DNA of 64,000 nt from an uncultured Rhodopila sp. (GCA_903851415.1 CAINOE010000107.1:229325-293324), one strand, 5' to 3'. Positions 34,901-43,215 are shown, counted from the first letter of the stretch. The notes: a model not told the origin generated them from the letters alone. Numbers and translations: made by a program.

Positions 34901-35601
34901 GGATTCACCGTCTCGCGCGCCTGGAAGAACGTGTCGGGGTTGTGCGCGGTGCCGCGGATGAACGGATGCTCCGGCGCCAGCGCCCGCGCCCGGTGCGCCC
35001 GCACCAGATCGGCGTCGATCATCGAGGCGATCTGCTCGTCCGACAGCAGCTCCAGCGTGTTGAGCTCGTGCGAGGTGCGGAAGCCGTCGAAGAAATGCAG
35101 CACCGGCACGCGCGATTCCAGCGTCACCGCCTGCGAGATCAGCGCCATGTCATGCGCCTCCTGCACGGACGCGGAGCACAGGAAGGCGAAGCCGGTGGAG
35201 CGCACCGACATGACATCCGTATGGTCGCCGAAGATCGACAGCGCCTGCGTCGCCAGCGCGCGGGCGGCGACATGGAACACCGTCGGAGTCAGCTCGCCGG
35301 CGATCTTGAACATGTTCGGGATCATCAGCAGCAGGCCCTGCGACGCGGTGAACGTCGTGGTCAGGGCGCCGGACTGCAGCGCGCCATGCACCGCGCCCGC
35401 GGCGCCGCCCTCGCTCTGCATCTGCTGGATCGCCGGAATCTGCCCCCAGATGTTCTTGATGCCCTGCGACGCCCACTCATCCGCCAGTTCCGCCATCGTC
35501 GAGGACGGGGTGATCGGGTAGATCGCGCAGACCTCGTTGGTCCGATAGGCGACATGGGCAACCGCGGTGTTGCCGTCCATCGTGGCGTGCGTGGCGCTCA
35601 T
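31984..35601 (-). CDS. nifJ: Pyruvate:ferredoxin (flavodoxin) oxidoreductase
   Basis: A 1205-aa single-chain enzyme that converts pyruvate and CoA to acetyl-CoA and CO2, passing electrons to ferredoxin or flavodoxin. Domain order: N-terminal pyrimidine-binding domain (CAIYPITPSSTMAELADEWA), domain II, gamma domain (FYGLGADGTVGANKNTVK), two 4Fe-4S sites (TCVQCGQCSFVCPHGV and DCTGCSLCAEACPTQPV), then the C-terminal TPP domain (GACGGCGETPYLKLL, IVGGDGWAYDIGYGGLDHV). ATG 35601 overlaps the upstream GltD-like stop by four bases. The enzyme is oxygen-labile in most organisms, which fits the FNR-type box ahead of the operon. Confidence 0.95.
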   Translation of the reverse strand: MSATHATMDGNTAVAHVAYRTNEVCAIYPITPSSTMAELADEWASQGIKNIWGQIPAIQQMQSEGGAAGAVHGALQSGALTTTFTASQGLLLMIPNMFKIAGELTPTVFHVAARALATQALSIFGDHTDVMSVRSTGFAFLCSASVQEAHDMALISQAVTLESRVPVLHFFDGFRTSHELNTLELLSDEQIASMIDADLVRAHRARALAPEHPFIRGTAHNPDTFFQARETVNPFYAAVPGIVQAQMDRFAALTGRHYHLFDFFGPADAERVVMAMGTGAETSRITAEALQAKGEKVGVLQVRLFRPWDSAAFLAALPDSVRTLAVLEQTKEPGAPAEPMYLDVVATLAEALATGTRNSMPRVVGGRYGLSSKDFSPALAKAVFDELAKPHPKTGFTLGIDDDVSHTSLPPDPLFPTDPPGLVNAVFYGLGADGTVGANKNTVKIIAEDAGLHAQGYFVYDSHKSGAQTISHLRFGEATIRAPFLIQQASFVAVHQFQFVERHDVLRLAAPGATLLFNSPYGPDEVWDKLPHEMQKRIIDDKLKLFVIDASRVALDVGLRGRTNTVLQTCFFALSGVLPRDRAIEQIKYSIKKTYGRRGEDVVQKNFQAVDATLDRLFPVTIPAEPSSPFERPPAVPADAPEFVRRVTALMLEGRGDEIPVSAMPVDGTWPSATAAWEKRNVAEAIPIWNQDTCVQCGQCSFVCPHGVIQARYFDAGKLETAPDSFKSAPINVRGFPDVRFTLSFSMEDCTGCSLCAEACPTQPVKSLVMAEKLDLMDAAKANLDFAMALPVNDRARVDFANVRGVQFLEPLFTFSGACGGCGETPYLKLLSQLFGDRAQIANATGCSSIYGGNLPVTPWSKNQEGRGPAWSNSLFEDNAEFGLGFRLAADQHLELAESLLAKLQPEIGEDFVEAILNAPQVRESDIRAQRQRVAILIERLQALADLPGAKDLLSVADHLVRRSVWIVGGDGWAYDIGYGGLDHVLATSRDVNVLVMDTEVYSNTGGQASKATPLGAVAKFAAAGKRVGRKDLPLQAIAYGNVYVAQVAMGANPQQTLQAFREAEAYPGPSLIVAYSHCIAHGIDMQFGMKQQDLAVASGYWPLFRYNPGLRSIGANPFVLDSPRPTVSFRDYAGNETRYKSLAQSRPEDSKRLLDAAQAAILEKYRTYEEMAGWSAARFAPAGVDRPTGVGAVPWDGESEGVRG

Positions 35602-37238
35602 TGCGCGGCTCCCTCGGCGCTGTCGGGCGTCATCTGGATGGCGTGGCAGGGGCATTGCTCGAAGCAGGTTGCGCAGCCGGTGCACAGCGAGTCGTTCAGG
35701 CGGTAGCCGTTGCCCGGCCCGAGCTTGACGATCGCCTGCTCCGGGCAGGCGGCGAAGCAGTTGTCGCATTCGAAGCAGACGCCGCAGCTCAGGCAGCGCT
35801 GGGCCTCATGCCGGGCGGCGGCCTGGTCGAGGCCGGCGAGCACCTCGGTGAAGCCGCCGAGGCGGTCTTCCTCCGACAGGCGCTTCTGCGCGGCGGGATC
35901 GACGTCGCTGAACACCGGCAAATGCAGCAGGTCGAAATGCACGACCGGTGGCGGTTCGGGCGGCGCATAGGCGTGCCCGCGCAGCCAGGCGTCGATGTTG
36001 CGCGCCGCCAGCTTGCCGTGGCCGGTGGCGGTGGTGACGGTGCGATCAAAGGGCACCATGTCGCCGCCCGCGAACAGCCCCGGATAGCCGGTCATCATGT
36101 TGCGATCGACGTGGACGATGCCGTCGTCCTTTGCCTCGATGCCGGGAATGCCGTGCAGGAACGCGCTGTCGGTCTGCTGGCCGAGCGCCAGCACGACACT
36201 GTCGGCCTCCAGCGTGTCGAATTCGCCGGTCGGATGCGGGCGGCCTTTCTCGTCCAGCTCCATCCGCTCGACGGTCAGCGACTCGCCGGCGATTTCCTTG
36301 ATGCTGGTCAGCCAGCGGATTTTGACGCCTTCTTCGATCGCCTCATCTGCTTCGAACGCGTGCGCCGGCATATGCTCGCGGTCGCGCCGGTAGATGATCA
36401 CCGCTTCCTCGGCGCCGAGGCGCCTTGCGGTGCGGGCGGCATCCATCGCCGTATTGCCGCCGCCATAGACGACGACGCGCCGCCCGAGCACCGGCTTGCC
36501 GCCGGTGCCGACATCGCGCAGCACCGACACCGCATCCAGCACCCTGGCCGCGTCGCGCGCCGGGATGCTGGTGCGCTGCGCCATGTGCGCGCCGATGGCG
36601 ACGAACACCGCGTCGAAATTGCCCGCCACCTGTTCGGCCAGGACGTCGGTGGTCCGGTGGTTCAGCACGATGCGGACGCCAAGGCGCTCGATGCGGGCGA
36701 TCTCGGCCGCCAGTTCGGCGCGCGGCAGGCGGTAGGCCGGGATGCCGAATTGCAGCATGCCGCCGGCGATCGGCCCTGCCTCATGGATCTCCGCGTAATG
36801 GCCGAAGCGGGCGAGGTGGTAAGCCGCGGACAGGCCGGACGGGCCGGCGCCGACAACCAGCACGCGCATGCCGGACGGCGGCGCGGGCGGCGGATAGTCC
36901 CAATTCTCCCTGGTGGCGAGGTCGCCCAGGAAGCGCTCCACCGCGTGGATCGTCACCGCCGCGTCCATTTCGCCGCGGTTGCAGCTTGATTCGCAGGGGT
37001 GGTAGCAGACCCGGCCATGCGTCGCGGGCAGCGGGTTGTCGGCGACCAGCGTCTCCCACGCCTTGCGGAACTCCCCGGCCTGCGCATGCGCCAGCCACGC
37101 CTGGATGTTTTCCCCGGCCGGGCAGGCGTTGTTGCAGGGGGGGCGCAGATCGGACCACACCGGATGGCGCGTACGGAACGGCCCTGTGCCCCGATCCAGA
37201 CTCAAATCGACGATCGGCGTCAGATCGCGCGAAACCAT
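35598..37238 (-). CDS. GltD-like FAD/NAD(P) oxidoreductase with C-terminal 2[4Fe-4S] ferredoxin domain
   Basis: A 546-aa flavoprotein. It has an N-terminal Cys cluster (CNNACPAGENIQAW, VCYHPCESSCNRGE) for Fe-S as in GltD, an FAD motif VLVVGAGPSGLSAAYHLARF, an NAD(P)H motif VVVYGGGNTAMDAARTARR, GYPGLFAGGD, and two C-terminal ferredoxin motifs (CFECDNCFAACPEQAI, CTGCATCFEQCPCHAIQM). There is no glutamate synthase large subunit nearby. Directly ahead of nifJ, it probably moves electrons between PFOR, via its own ferredoxin domain, and NAD(P). This would make NAD(P)H from pyruvate, or drive pyruvate synthesis in reverse. GGGAGA precedes ATG 37238. Confidence 0.9.
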   Translation of the reverse strand: MVSRDLTPIVDLSLDRGTGPFRTRHPVWSDLRPPCNNACPAGENIQAWLAHAQAGEFRKAWETLVADNPLPATHGRVCYHPCESSCNRGEMDAAVTIHAVERFLGDLATRENWDYPPPAPPSGMRVLVVGAGPSGLSAAYHLARFGHYAEIHEAGPIAGGMLQFGIPAYRLPRAELAAEIARIERLGVRIVLNHRTTDVLAEQVAGNFDAVFVAIGAHMAQRTSIPARDAARVLDAVSVLRDVGTGGKPVLGRRVVVYGGGNTAMDAARTARRLGAEEAVIIYRRDREHMPAHAFEADEAIEEGVKIRWLTSIKEIAGESLTVERMELDEKGRPHPTGEFDTLEADSVVLALGQQTDSAFLHGIPGIEAKDDGIVHVDRNMMTGYPGLFAGGDMVPFDRTVTTATGHGKLAARNIDAWLRGHAYAPPEPPPVVHFDLLHLPVFSDVDPAAQKRLSEEDRLGGFTEVLAGLDQAAARHEAQRCLSCGVCFECDNCFAACPEQAIVKLGPGNGYRLNDSLCTGCATCFEQCPCHAIQMTPDSAEGAAQ

Positions 37239-37270
37239 GGGCGTATCTCCCGTTCAGTAGTGCCGGCCGG

Positions 37271-37308
37271 AGCATAGAGCGATGTCAAACGACATTGACA
37301 GTGATCAA
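37271..37308 (-). promoter_or_regulatory. FnrL/FixK-type box and promoter of the PFOR operon
   Basis: TTGACAGTGATCAA at 37295-37308 is a perfect match to the alphaproteobacterial FnrL/FixK consensus TTGAY-N4-RTCAA. On the minus strand it lies about 25 bases upstream of a -10-like TATGCT (37276-37271). That puts the box centre near -41 for a start around 37260, the class II activator position. The start codon is at 37238. Expression under low oxygen is the likely meaning. Confidence 0.7.
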
Positions 37309-37751
37309 ATTTGGTCAGTCGTCAATTTCTGCAAGGCGGCGGAACCATTATGCCTACGATAGTGATCGGATCGCCCTACGGTGCACTGTGCGGCGGAACA
37401 AGGCCAGCTTTTTCGTCGGCCGGGCGGGGGCGGGGCGGGTTCTTCGCCTCCGGCGCAGGTTACCCGGCGCCCGGCGAGGGTGACAGCCGTAGCCACGGCC
37501 GTGCGGACACGATGGCGATACAATCGTTCCCGCCGCGCCAGCGCCGGGGCATTGTGCCCTGATCGTCGCGGCCCGGATCGTCCCCCGGGCCGCCTTGCGC
37601 GGCGCCTGCCGGCATGGGTGACCCGGACGGGCCGGGCGATCACGGGAATGGAATGCGGCCTTCCGGCCGTTCGGGCCGCGGACCGCCGCGCGGCATGCCG
37701 GCGGCGGTCCTTTTGTGTTGTGGAGGCTTGGTGTTCCGGCCGGTCCTCCCG
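37309..37751. other. Gap without a supported gene
   Basis: Between the PFOR promoter and the next gene I see no coding frame with domain or ribosome site. A decayed family A half repeat lies at 37616-37645 (GACCCGGACGGGCCGGGCGA) and a hairpin-T structure at 37680-37714. Confidence 0.5.
37680..37714 (+). terminator. Rho-independent-like hairpin
   Basis: GGACCGCCG pairs with CGGCGGTCC around a GC-rich loop, followed by TTTT on the plus strand. No plus-strand gene precedes it. It faces the 3' end of the minus-strand gene at 37752, so it may block transcription running into that gene. Confidence 0.45.
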
Positions 37752-38171
37752 TCAGGCCTTCTTGAAAGTTCCCTGCGTGAAGTACGCCGATCGGCCGCTG
37801 CCGTCCGCGAAGACGTTGAAGTCCTCGACAATCAGGTGCGCGCCATCGAGATGCCCCGTCAGGATGGTGGTCTTGAAGCCGAAAGCGTAGCTCGCCGAGA
37901 ACGCCACCGCGTTGCCGCCGGCGACGGAAGCGGCATAGGCCCCGGCCGCGACCTGCCCCCAGTTGCACGGCGTGGGCGAGCAGGCCCCATAGGCATCCAC
38001 TTCGAGCGCTCCCGCTTTGCCGGTCAATACGACCCGAACGATATCCCGTGTCGCGGCGTCCACGTTCACCCAGGTTCCGATCAGGGAGGCGAGGTTCACG
38101 GCCGCCGGCGCGGCCGCCGGCTTGACGTTCTCAATAGGCTTGTTGAATTTCGCGATGGTTGCGGTCGTCAT
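37752..38171 (-). CDS. Small uncharacterised beta-rich protein
   Basis: A 139-aa protein with no signal peptide, behind a strong ribosome site (GGCGGAGGAAAGCAAC-ATG). Strand-rich segments such as LIGTWVNVDAATRDIVRVVL and TTILTGHLDGAHLIVEDF suggest a small beta barrel or lipocalin-like fold. The GTW motif near the start is typical of that group. Two cysteines are present (GACSPTPCNWG). Function unknown. Confidence 0.7.
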   Translation of the reverse strand: MTTATIAKFNKPIENVKPAAAPAAVNLASLIGTWVNVDAATRDIVRVVLTGKAGALEVDAYGACSPTPCNWGQVAAGAYAASVAGGNAVAFSASYAFGFKTTILTGHLDGAHLIVEDFNVFADGSGRSAYFTQGTFKKA

Positions 38172-38852
38172 GTTGCTTTCCTCCGCCGAATGCGCCGATC
38201 CGGTAGTGGATCGGTATTGGCACCGACGGGAGTCGCTGTGGCACGAGCGGAAGTCTGAAGAGTATGAACCGGATCACACCTCGTTGGATTTTGCACCAGC
38301 CAGCTTTCGTCTATCTGTGTCTGTATCATATACTTGGTGTGCAATAGTCTTCTCTTCCGCAGCGGGCCATCCCGGCGGAGCCGCTGCCGCGCCGGGAAGA
38401 CCGGGCGGCGCCGATCGGCAACGCCATAAGGACCGCCGGCCTGCGGCCCGCTCAGGGGGATGGTCCGGGGTTCGGCATGGACCGAACGCTGCGCCATAAG
38501 GTCGGCGGCCAAATCAGCGCCGGCCGCGTGCGAACCAAACTGAATGGATGCGGGATGGTGCGGGCTTGGCGGTGCCGGGACGCTGAGCCAGGACCGGCCG
38601 CCCGAGCGGGTGAAGCTTCGGGGGACTCGCGGGCCGGTCAGGGATTGGCGCGGCCAACCGGCCGCATTCGCCGAATAAAAGGCAATCTGCGAGGTGAAAC
38701 GCGAAAGCGTGTCCCGGCGCTGGCCGCAACACTGGCGCGATAATTGCTGTTCATCGATAATATCAAATTGGTGTAAGACATGCCGGCGGCATCCGCCGCG
38801 CCTTCGATGCCCGAACCCGCCCCGCTCAAGGCGCCCTGAAAGGACTCCTGTC
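38172..38852. other. Long gap without a supported gene
   Basis: These 681 bases hold no convincing frame on either strand. Two AT-richer islands (38318-38350 and 38742-38785) may carry promoters for the flanking divergent genes. I see no convincing -35/-10 pair. Confidence 0.5.
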
Positions 38853-40121
38853 ATGCCGCTGCCTCTGCGCCCGATCCAAGCCGGCCCGGCCCGGCGGTCG
38901 CGGACGCCGGCGGTTGCCTCCGCGCCGCCCCCGGCGGTTGCCTCCGCGCCGCGCCCGGCGGGCCGCCTGCTCGTCTGGGTGCTGGGCCAGCTCGACAAGC
39001 GCGCCTCGTTCGAGGACTACGTCCTGCGCCTGGCGGAACGCAGCCACGAAGCCGGTCTGGCCGTGGACATCGTGGCGGGACCCGTGGCGGACCCCGGGCT
39101 ACGCGCCGAGCTGGAAGCCGCGGGGGCGACGCTGACCTGCCTGCCGGCGGAGCAGCAGGAAAGTCCCTGGCGGTTCGCCCGGGAAATGCTGCGCCGCCGC
39201 CCCACCCTGGTGCACTGCCATTTCGGCTCGCCGTCCACCGAGCTGGCGCCGGTTGCCCGGCTGCTCGGCGCCCGCGCTTTCATCTTCACCGACCACGGCT
39301 CGCGCCGGACGGTGGAGCAGCCTGGCGGCGGCATGCTGGCGCTCAGGCGGCTGCGGCGCCGGCTGCAGGCGGCGTTCATCAGCCGCTGGCTGCCCGTTTC
39401 CGCCTTCAACGGCGACATGATCGTCCGGGAAGTCGGCGTCTCACGCGACCGCATCCGCACGCTGTTCAACGGCATCGACCTCGCGCGCGCCCGGCGCGCC
39501 GAGGCGGAAGGCCGCGCGGCGATCCGCGCCCGGCTCGGCTGGCCGAACGACGCCCGGATCGCGCTGTTCGCCGGCGGCCTGAACGAGGCCAAAGGGGTGC
39601 CCGATCTGCTGGCCATCCAGGACGCGCTGCTCGCGGCCAACCCCCGGGCGATGATGATCTGGGCCGGCGACGGGCCGCTGCGGGCGGAGGTGGAGCGCAC
39701 CGCCGGACCGCGCGTGCTGGTGCTCGGCCGCCGCAACGACGTGCCGGAGCTGCTGTGCGCCGCCGACGTGCTGCTGGTTCCCTCGCGCTGGTTCGAAGCG
39801 TTCTCGCTGGTGCTGGCGGAGGCCGCCGCCTGCGGTGTCGCCGCCGTCGCGAGCCGCATCGGCGGCATCCCGGAGGTGTTGCTGGACGGCGAAACCGGCC
39901 TGCTGGTGCCGCCCGGCGACGGCGCGGCGCTGCTGGAAGCGGCCACAAGGCTGCTCGCCGACGACGACCTGCGGGCGCGGTTCGGCGCCGCGGCCAGGCG
40001 CCGCGCCGAGTCCGCTTTTTGCCTCGACCGCATGGTGACGGCGACGCTCGACGAATACCGGGCGCTGCTCGCCTTCGCCCCCCCTGCCCTTCCCGCCATC
40101 CCAGCCACAAGGAGCGCCTGA
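38853..40121 (+). CDS. Glycosyltransferase, GT4 family
   Basis: A 422-aa GT-B enzyme. After a short Pro/Ala-rich N-terminal extension with a repeat (AVASAPPPAVASAPRPAG), the acceptor domain begins RLLVWVLGQLDKRASFEDYV. The donor domain has the E-x7-E motif (WFEAFSLVLAEAAACGVAAV) and FAGGLNEAKGVPDLL. ATG 38853 follows AAAGGACTCC. Two bases separate it from the radical SAM gene, so the next three genes form one unit. Likely role: glycosylation step of a surface polymer or natural product. Confidence 0.85.
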   Translation: MPLPLRPIQAGPARRSRTPAVASAPPPAVASAPRPAGRLLVWVLGQLDKRASFEDYVLRLAERSHEAGLAVDIVAGPVADPGLRAELEAAGATLTCLPAEQQESPWRFAREMLRRRPTLVHCHFGSPSTELAPVARLLGARAFIFTDHGSRRTVEQPGGGMLALRRLRRRLQAAFISRWLPVSAFNGDMIVREVGVSRDRIRTLFNGIDLARARRAEAEGRAAIRARLGWPNDARIALFAGGLNEAKGVPDLLAIQDALLAANPRAMMIWAGDGPLRAEVERTAGPRVLVLGRRNDVPELLCAADVLLVPSRWFEAFSLVLAEAAACGVAAVASRIGGIPEVLLDGETGLLVPPGDGAALLEAATRLLADDDLRARFGAAARRRAESAFCLDRMVTATLDEYRALLAFAPPALPAIPATRSA

Positions 40122-40123
40122 AC

Positions 40124-41278
40124 ATGACCAGCGCCTTTGCCGACGCCACTTCCGTCACCGACGCCGCCGCCGTTCCGGGTCCGGGTGCAGACCGGGTTGC
40201 CGCGCTGGCGCGGGCTCCCATCGACTCGCTGGCCAGAACATCCACCAGGCTTTACCGGCGGGTGTACCAGGCAGCCAATTACCGCCTGCGCTCGGTCGCG
40301 GGCGGGCGGTTCCGCTCCGCCTGCCGCCCGGTATCGATCGCCCTGCTGCTGACCGAGCGCTGCAACGCGCGCTGCGTCCATTGCAACATCTGGCAGAACA
40401 AGGGCAAGGAGGACAGCCCCGGGCTGGAGGTGTGGAAGACCTGCCTGACGGACCTGGCGCGCTGGCTCGGCCCCGTGCAGGTCACGCTGACCGGCGGCGA
40501 GGCGCTGATGCAGCCGTTCGCGCCGGCGCTGGTCGCGCACGGGGTTTCGCGCGGACTGGCGATTGAGCTTCTCACCCACGGCTATTGGTCCGATCCGGCC
40601 CGTTTGGAGCAGGCGGCGCTGGCCGACCCGTGGCGGATCACGATGTCGCTCGACGGTATCGGCGAAATCCACTCCGTGGTGCGCGGCCGGCCGAATTTCT
40701 GGGAGAAATCGCTGGCGTCGCTGCGCATGCTCCAGCGGCTGCGCGCCGAGCGCGGGCTGCACTACATCATCCGGCTGAAGACCGTGCTGATGAGCCACAA
40801 CATCGGGTCCGCGGCGGAGGTGGCGCGCTTCGCCGCCGACAACGGCATGGAAGTGTTCTACCAGCCGATCGATAGGAACTATAATAGCGAAGAGGATGAC
40901 AGGTGGTTTGAAACGGCGCCGACATGGCCCCGGGATCCCGAGATTGCTGCGGCGGCGGTGAATGAACTGATCCGGCTGAAGCGGCAGGGGTATCCGATCG
41001 CGAACAGCATCGCGCAGCTGGAGGCGATGATCCCTTACTTCCGCAACCCGATGGCGTTGCAGGCGGCGGTGCAGGGCCAGGCGGCGCATGAGCGGGTGCA
41101 GATCTGTTCCGCCCTGACGACCTTGCAGATCCAGGCCAACGGCGATGTCGGCGCCTGCCATTCCAAGCCGCCCATCGGCAACATCCGCAACGCCGGCATC
41201 AGCCAAATCTGGGCCGATCGGCCGCGGTTCTGGGAACAGGGATGCTGCCAGGCAGGGGCGGCCGCGCTGGAAGACTGA
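40124..41278 (+). CDS. Radical SAM protein
   Basis: A 384-aa enzyme. The CxxxCxxC cluster that binds 4Fe-4S and S-adenosylmethionine is TERCNARCVHCNIWQNK, followed by the SAM-binding TLTGGEALMQPF. The C-terminal region has a short cysteine set resembling part of a SPASM or twitch domain (ICSALTTLQIQANGDVGACH). About 60 extra residues precede the core and look helical. Such enzymes modify peptides, sugars or lipids by hydrogen abstraction. Lying between two glycosyltransferase genes, it may act on the same surface sugar or peptide product. Confidence 0.88.
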   Translation: MTSAFADATSVTDAAAVPGPGADRVAALARAPIDSLARTSTRLYRRVYQAANYRLRSVAGGRFRSACRPVSIALLLTERCNARCVHCNIWQNKGKEDSPGLEVWKTCLTDLARWLGPVQVTLTGGEALMQPFAPALVAHGVSRGLAIELLTHGYWSDPARLEQAALADPWRITMSLDGIGEIHSVVRGRPNFWEKSLASLRMLQRLRAERGLHYIIRLKTVLMSHNIGSAAEVARFAADNGMEVFYQPIDRNYNSEEDDRWFETAPTWPRDPEIAAAAVNELIRLKRQGYPIANSIAQLEAMIPYFRNPMALQAAVQGQAAHERVQICSALTTLQIQANGDVGACHSKPPIGNIRNAGISQIWADRPRFWEQGCCQAGAAALED

Positions 41279-41303
41279 ACGACCGTCCATCAGGAGGCTT
41301 GCC

Positions 41304-42275
41304 ATGACGCCGCGCGTTTCGGTCATCATTCCCGCGCGGAATGCTCTCGATACCCTGCCGCGCGCGCTCGCCAGCGCGCTGGCTCTGCCGATCGGCCCGT
41401 TCGAAGTCATCGTCGCCGATGACGGATCGTCCGACGGGACCGCGGCCTGGCTGGAGGATCTGGCCGGGCGCGATAACCGGCTTTTGTGGCTGCGGCGGGA
41501 TGCGGACCATGGGGTGTCGGCGGCGCGGAATGCCGCGATCGCGCTGGCCCGGGCGCCGGTGCTGGGCTTGCTGGACGCCGACGACATCTGGCGGCCGGAG
41601 TTCATCGCGCGGCGGCTGGAGTGGCATGAGGCGCATCCGGATACGGTGCTGAGTTTTTCCGATTACGACACGCTGCTGCCGGACGGCTCGTTGCGGCAGC
41701 GGCATTGCGCCAGCTGGCCGCGGTTTTCGCGGTTCGTCGGCGGCCGTTCGGGGATGCTGCCGCTTGGCGCTGCGGCGTTTTCGCTGCTGGTCGGGGAGAA
41801 TCCGGTGTGCACGTCGTCGGTCCTGGCGTCGCGCGCGGCGGTGCTGGCGGCGGGCGGGTTCGATCCCGGGCTGCGCCAGGCGGAGGACTGGGATCTGTGG
41901 ATACGCCTGTCACGGCGGGGCGCGGTGGCGACCTCTACCGCGGTGGAATTGCTGCACGCGGCTCGCCCCGACTCGCTCAGTCATGATGTGGCCGGCCGCG
42001 TCGGCGGCATTCGGGAGGTGGTGCGCCGGCACCGGGCGGAGGCGTGGCGGCACGCGCCGGGCGCGGCGCTGGCGGCGGCGTGCCTGCTGGAGCAGGCCGA
42101 GGCGGAACTGGCGCAGTGTTCCGGACGTCCGGGGCGGGCGCTTCTGCACAGCGTCGCGGCGGCGGCGTGGCATCCGTCGGCCGAGACGGCGCGCGGCACG
42201 GTGCGGGCGGCTTTGACGGCGGCGGGTTTCGCGGTTCGGCCGGGGCATGCGGTTGCCGCACACAGTCCGGAGTGA
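41304..42275 (+). CDS. Glycosyltransferase, GT2 family
   Basis: A 323-aa GT-A enzyme starting RVSVIIPARNALDTLPRALA. The nucleotide-sugar contacts VADDGSSDGTAAW and LGLLDADDIWRPEF are intact. The acceptor-side motif is AEDWDLWIRLSRRG, the ED version common in O-antigen and glycan transferases. The C-terminal 100 residues are Ala-rich helices. CAGGAGG precedes ATG 41304. It is the third gene of the glycosyltransferase/radical SAM unit. Confidence 0.9.
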   Translation: MTPRVSVIIPARNALDTLPRALASALALPIGPFEVIVADDGSSDGTAAWLEDLAGRDNRLLWLRRDADHGVSAARNAAIALARAPVLGLLDADDIWRPEFIARRLEWHEAHPDTVLSFSDYDTLLPDGSLRQRHCASWPRFSRFVGGRSGMLPLGAAAFSLLVGENPVCTSSVLASRAAVLAAGGFDPGLRQAEDWDLWIRLSRRGAVATSTAVELLHAARPDSLSHDVAGRVGGIREVVRRHRAEAWRHAPGAALAAACLLEQAEAELAQCSGRPGRALLHSVAAAAWHPSAETARGTVRAALTAAGFAVRPGHAVAAHSPE

Positions 42276-42328
42276 TCATCGCGCTCGGAAGCAACCGGAC
42301 GGCCCTGCTGCGAACCCCGCTCCGGCGT

Positions 42329-42345
42329 GCCGGATCTGCATAGAC
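42329..42345 (+). promoter_or_regulatory. Shared upstream motif, copy 1
   Basis: GCCGGATCTGCATAGAC, 55 bases before ATG 42401. It matches copies at 43119-43135 and 43909-43925 (consensus GCCGnWTCTGCATAGRC), each upstream of an exported-protein gene. It may be a -10 or extended -10 region of one sigma factor, or an activator site. Confidence 0.5.
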
Positions 42346-42400
42346 GCGCCCGGGCTGTCGCGCCACGCTGCTCAACATCCGCGGCGAGGACACCTACCGC

Positions 42401-43057
42401 ATGTCATCGAATTGTATCCATCTGGTTGGCGCTGTTGCACTGAGCTGCCTGGCCGGAGCCGCCTTTGCCCAGCCGGCCGCGCCACCGGCCGCCACCGCCG
42501 CGCCGCCGTCGCGGCCGTCCTCCGTCAAGGCCGACATGGTGCCGTCGCTGATCGTGCTCAACGCCCGCGGCGCCAGCCTGCAGGGCGACACCCTGACGCT
42601 CACGGGCGTCAGCGCCAGCGCCATCCTGTTCGCCGATCGGCCGGTGCGCGCGGCGGGGCATCTGCTGACCAGGGACATGCTGGAGGAATGGGCCGCCGAC
42701 GGCAGCTTCGCCAAGGACCCGCCGAATGCCACGGTTTCGGTGCTCAGCAAGGACGGCATCTCCAACCAGGACATCGTCGCCGAACTGACCAAACCGAAGC
42801 TCGAAGCCGATCGGCTGAGCTTTACGGTGAAGGTGCTGGAGGGGAACCTTTCGGGGGCGGACGGTCCGGCCTCGGTGTTCATCGACATCATCGGCATGCC
42901 CTGGACGCCGCTGTCCTTCGCCGGCGTGGCGCGGCGCAGCGCCCGGCGGGCGTATTGGTACGGCGCGGCGGCAGCCCCGCATTACCCGCCGTATGGCTAT
43001 CCGCCCTACGGGTATGCGCCGCCGTATCCGCCTCCGCCCTATCCCTACCCATACTGA
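42401..43057 (+). CDS. Exported protein with Tyr/Pro-rich C-terminal tail
   Basis: A 218-aa protein with a signal peptide (CIHLVGAVALSCLAGAAFAQ). The domain at residues 45-165 is mixed alpha/beta (SLIVLNARGASLQGDTLTLT, LLTRDMLEEWAADGSFA). The last 30 residues are a repeat tail of Tyr, Pro and Gly (HYPPYGYPPYGYAPPYPPPP). Such tails are usually disordered and adhesive or surface-binding. No family is recognised with confidence. It is probably periplasmic or outer-membrane associated. Confidence 0.75.
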   Translation: MSSNCIHLVGAVALSCLAGAAFAQPAAPPAATAAPPSRPSSVKADMVPSLIVLNARGASLQGDTLTLTGVSASAILFADRPVRAAGHLLTRDMLEEWAADGSFAKDPPNATVSVLSKDGISNQDIVAELTKPKLEADRLSFTVKVLEGNLSGADGPASVFIDIIGMPWTPLSFAGVARRSARRAYWYGAAAAPHYPPYGYPPYGYAPPYPPPPYPYPY

Positions 43058-43118
43058 GCCGGGCGGGCAACGTGCGGGGGAATTCACCACCGGCGGACAT
43101 CGTTTGTTCGCCGCAGCC

Positions 43119-43135
43119 GCCGAATCTGCATAGAC
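43119..43135 (+). promoter_or_regulatory. Shared upstream motif, copy 2
   Basis: GCCGAATCTGCATAGAC, 80 bases before ATG 43216. See the copies at 42329 and 43909. Confidence 0.5.
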
Positions 43136-43215
43136 AGATGTGGACGGACGACTCATAAGGCGGCGCATCCGCCAACTGTTACCATCCCAAACATTCCTGT
43201 CCGGCGGAAGGCAAA

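Noticed and set aside
38477..38743. 88-codon frame upstream of the GT4 gene
   Set aside because: No ribosome site, no domain and weak codon bias.
39017..41605. 862-codon minus-strand frame opposite the GT/radical SAM genes
   Set aside because: Ser/Arg/Ala-rich shadow without motifs; the sense genes are well supported.
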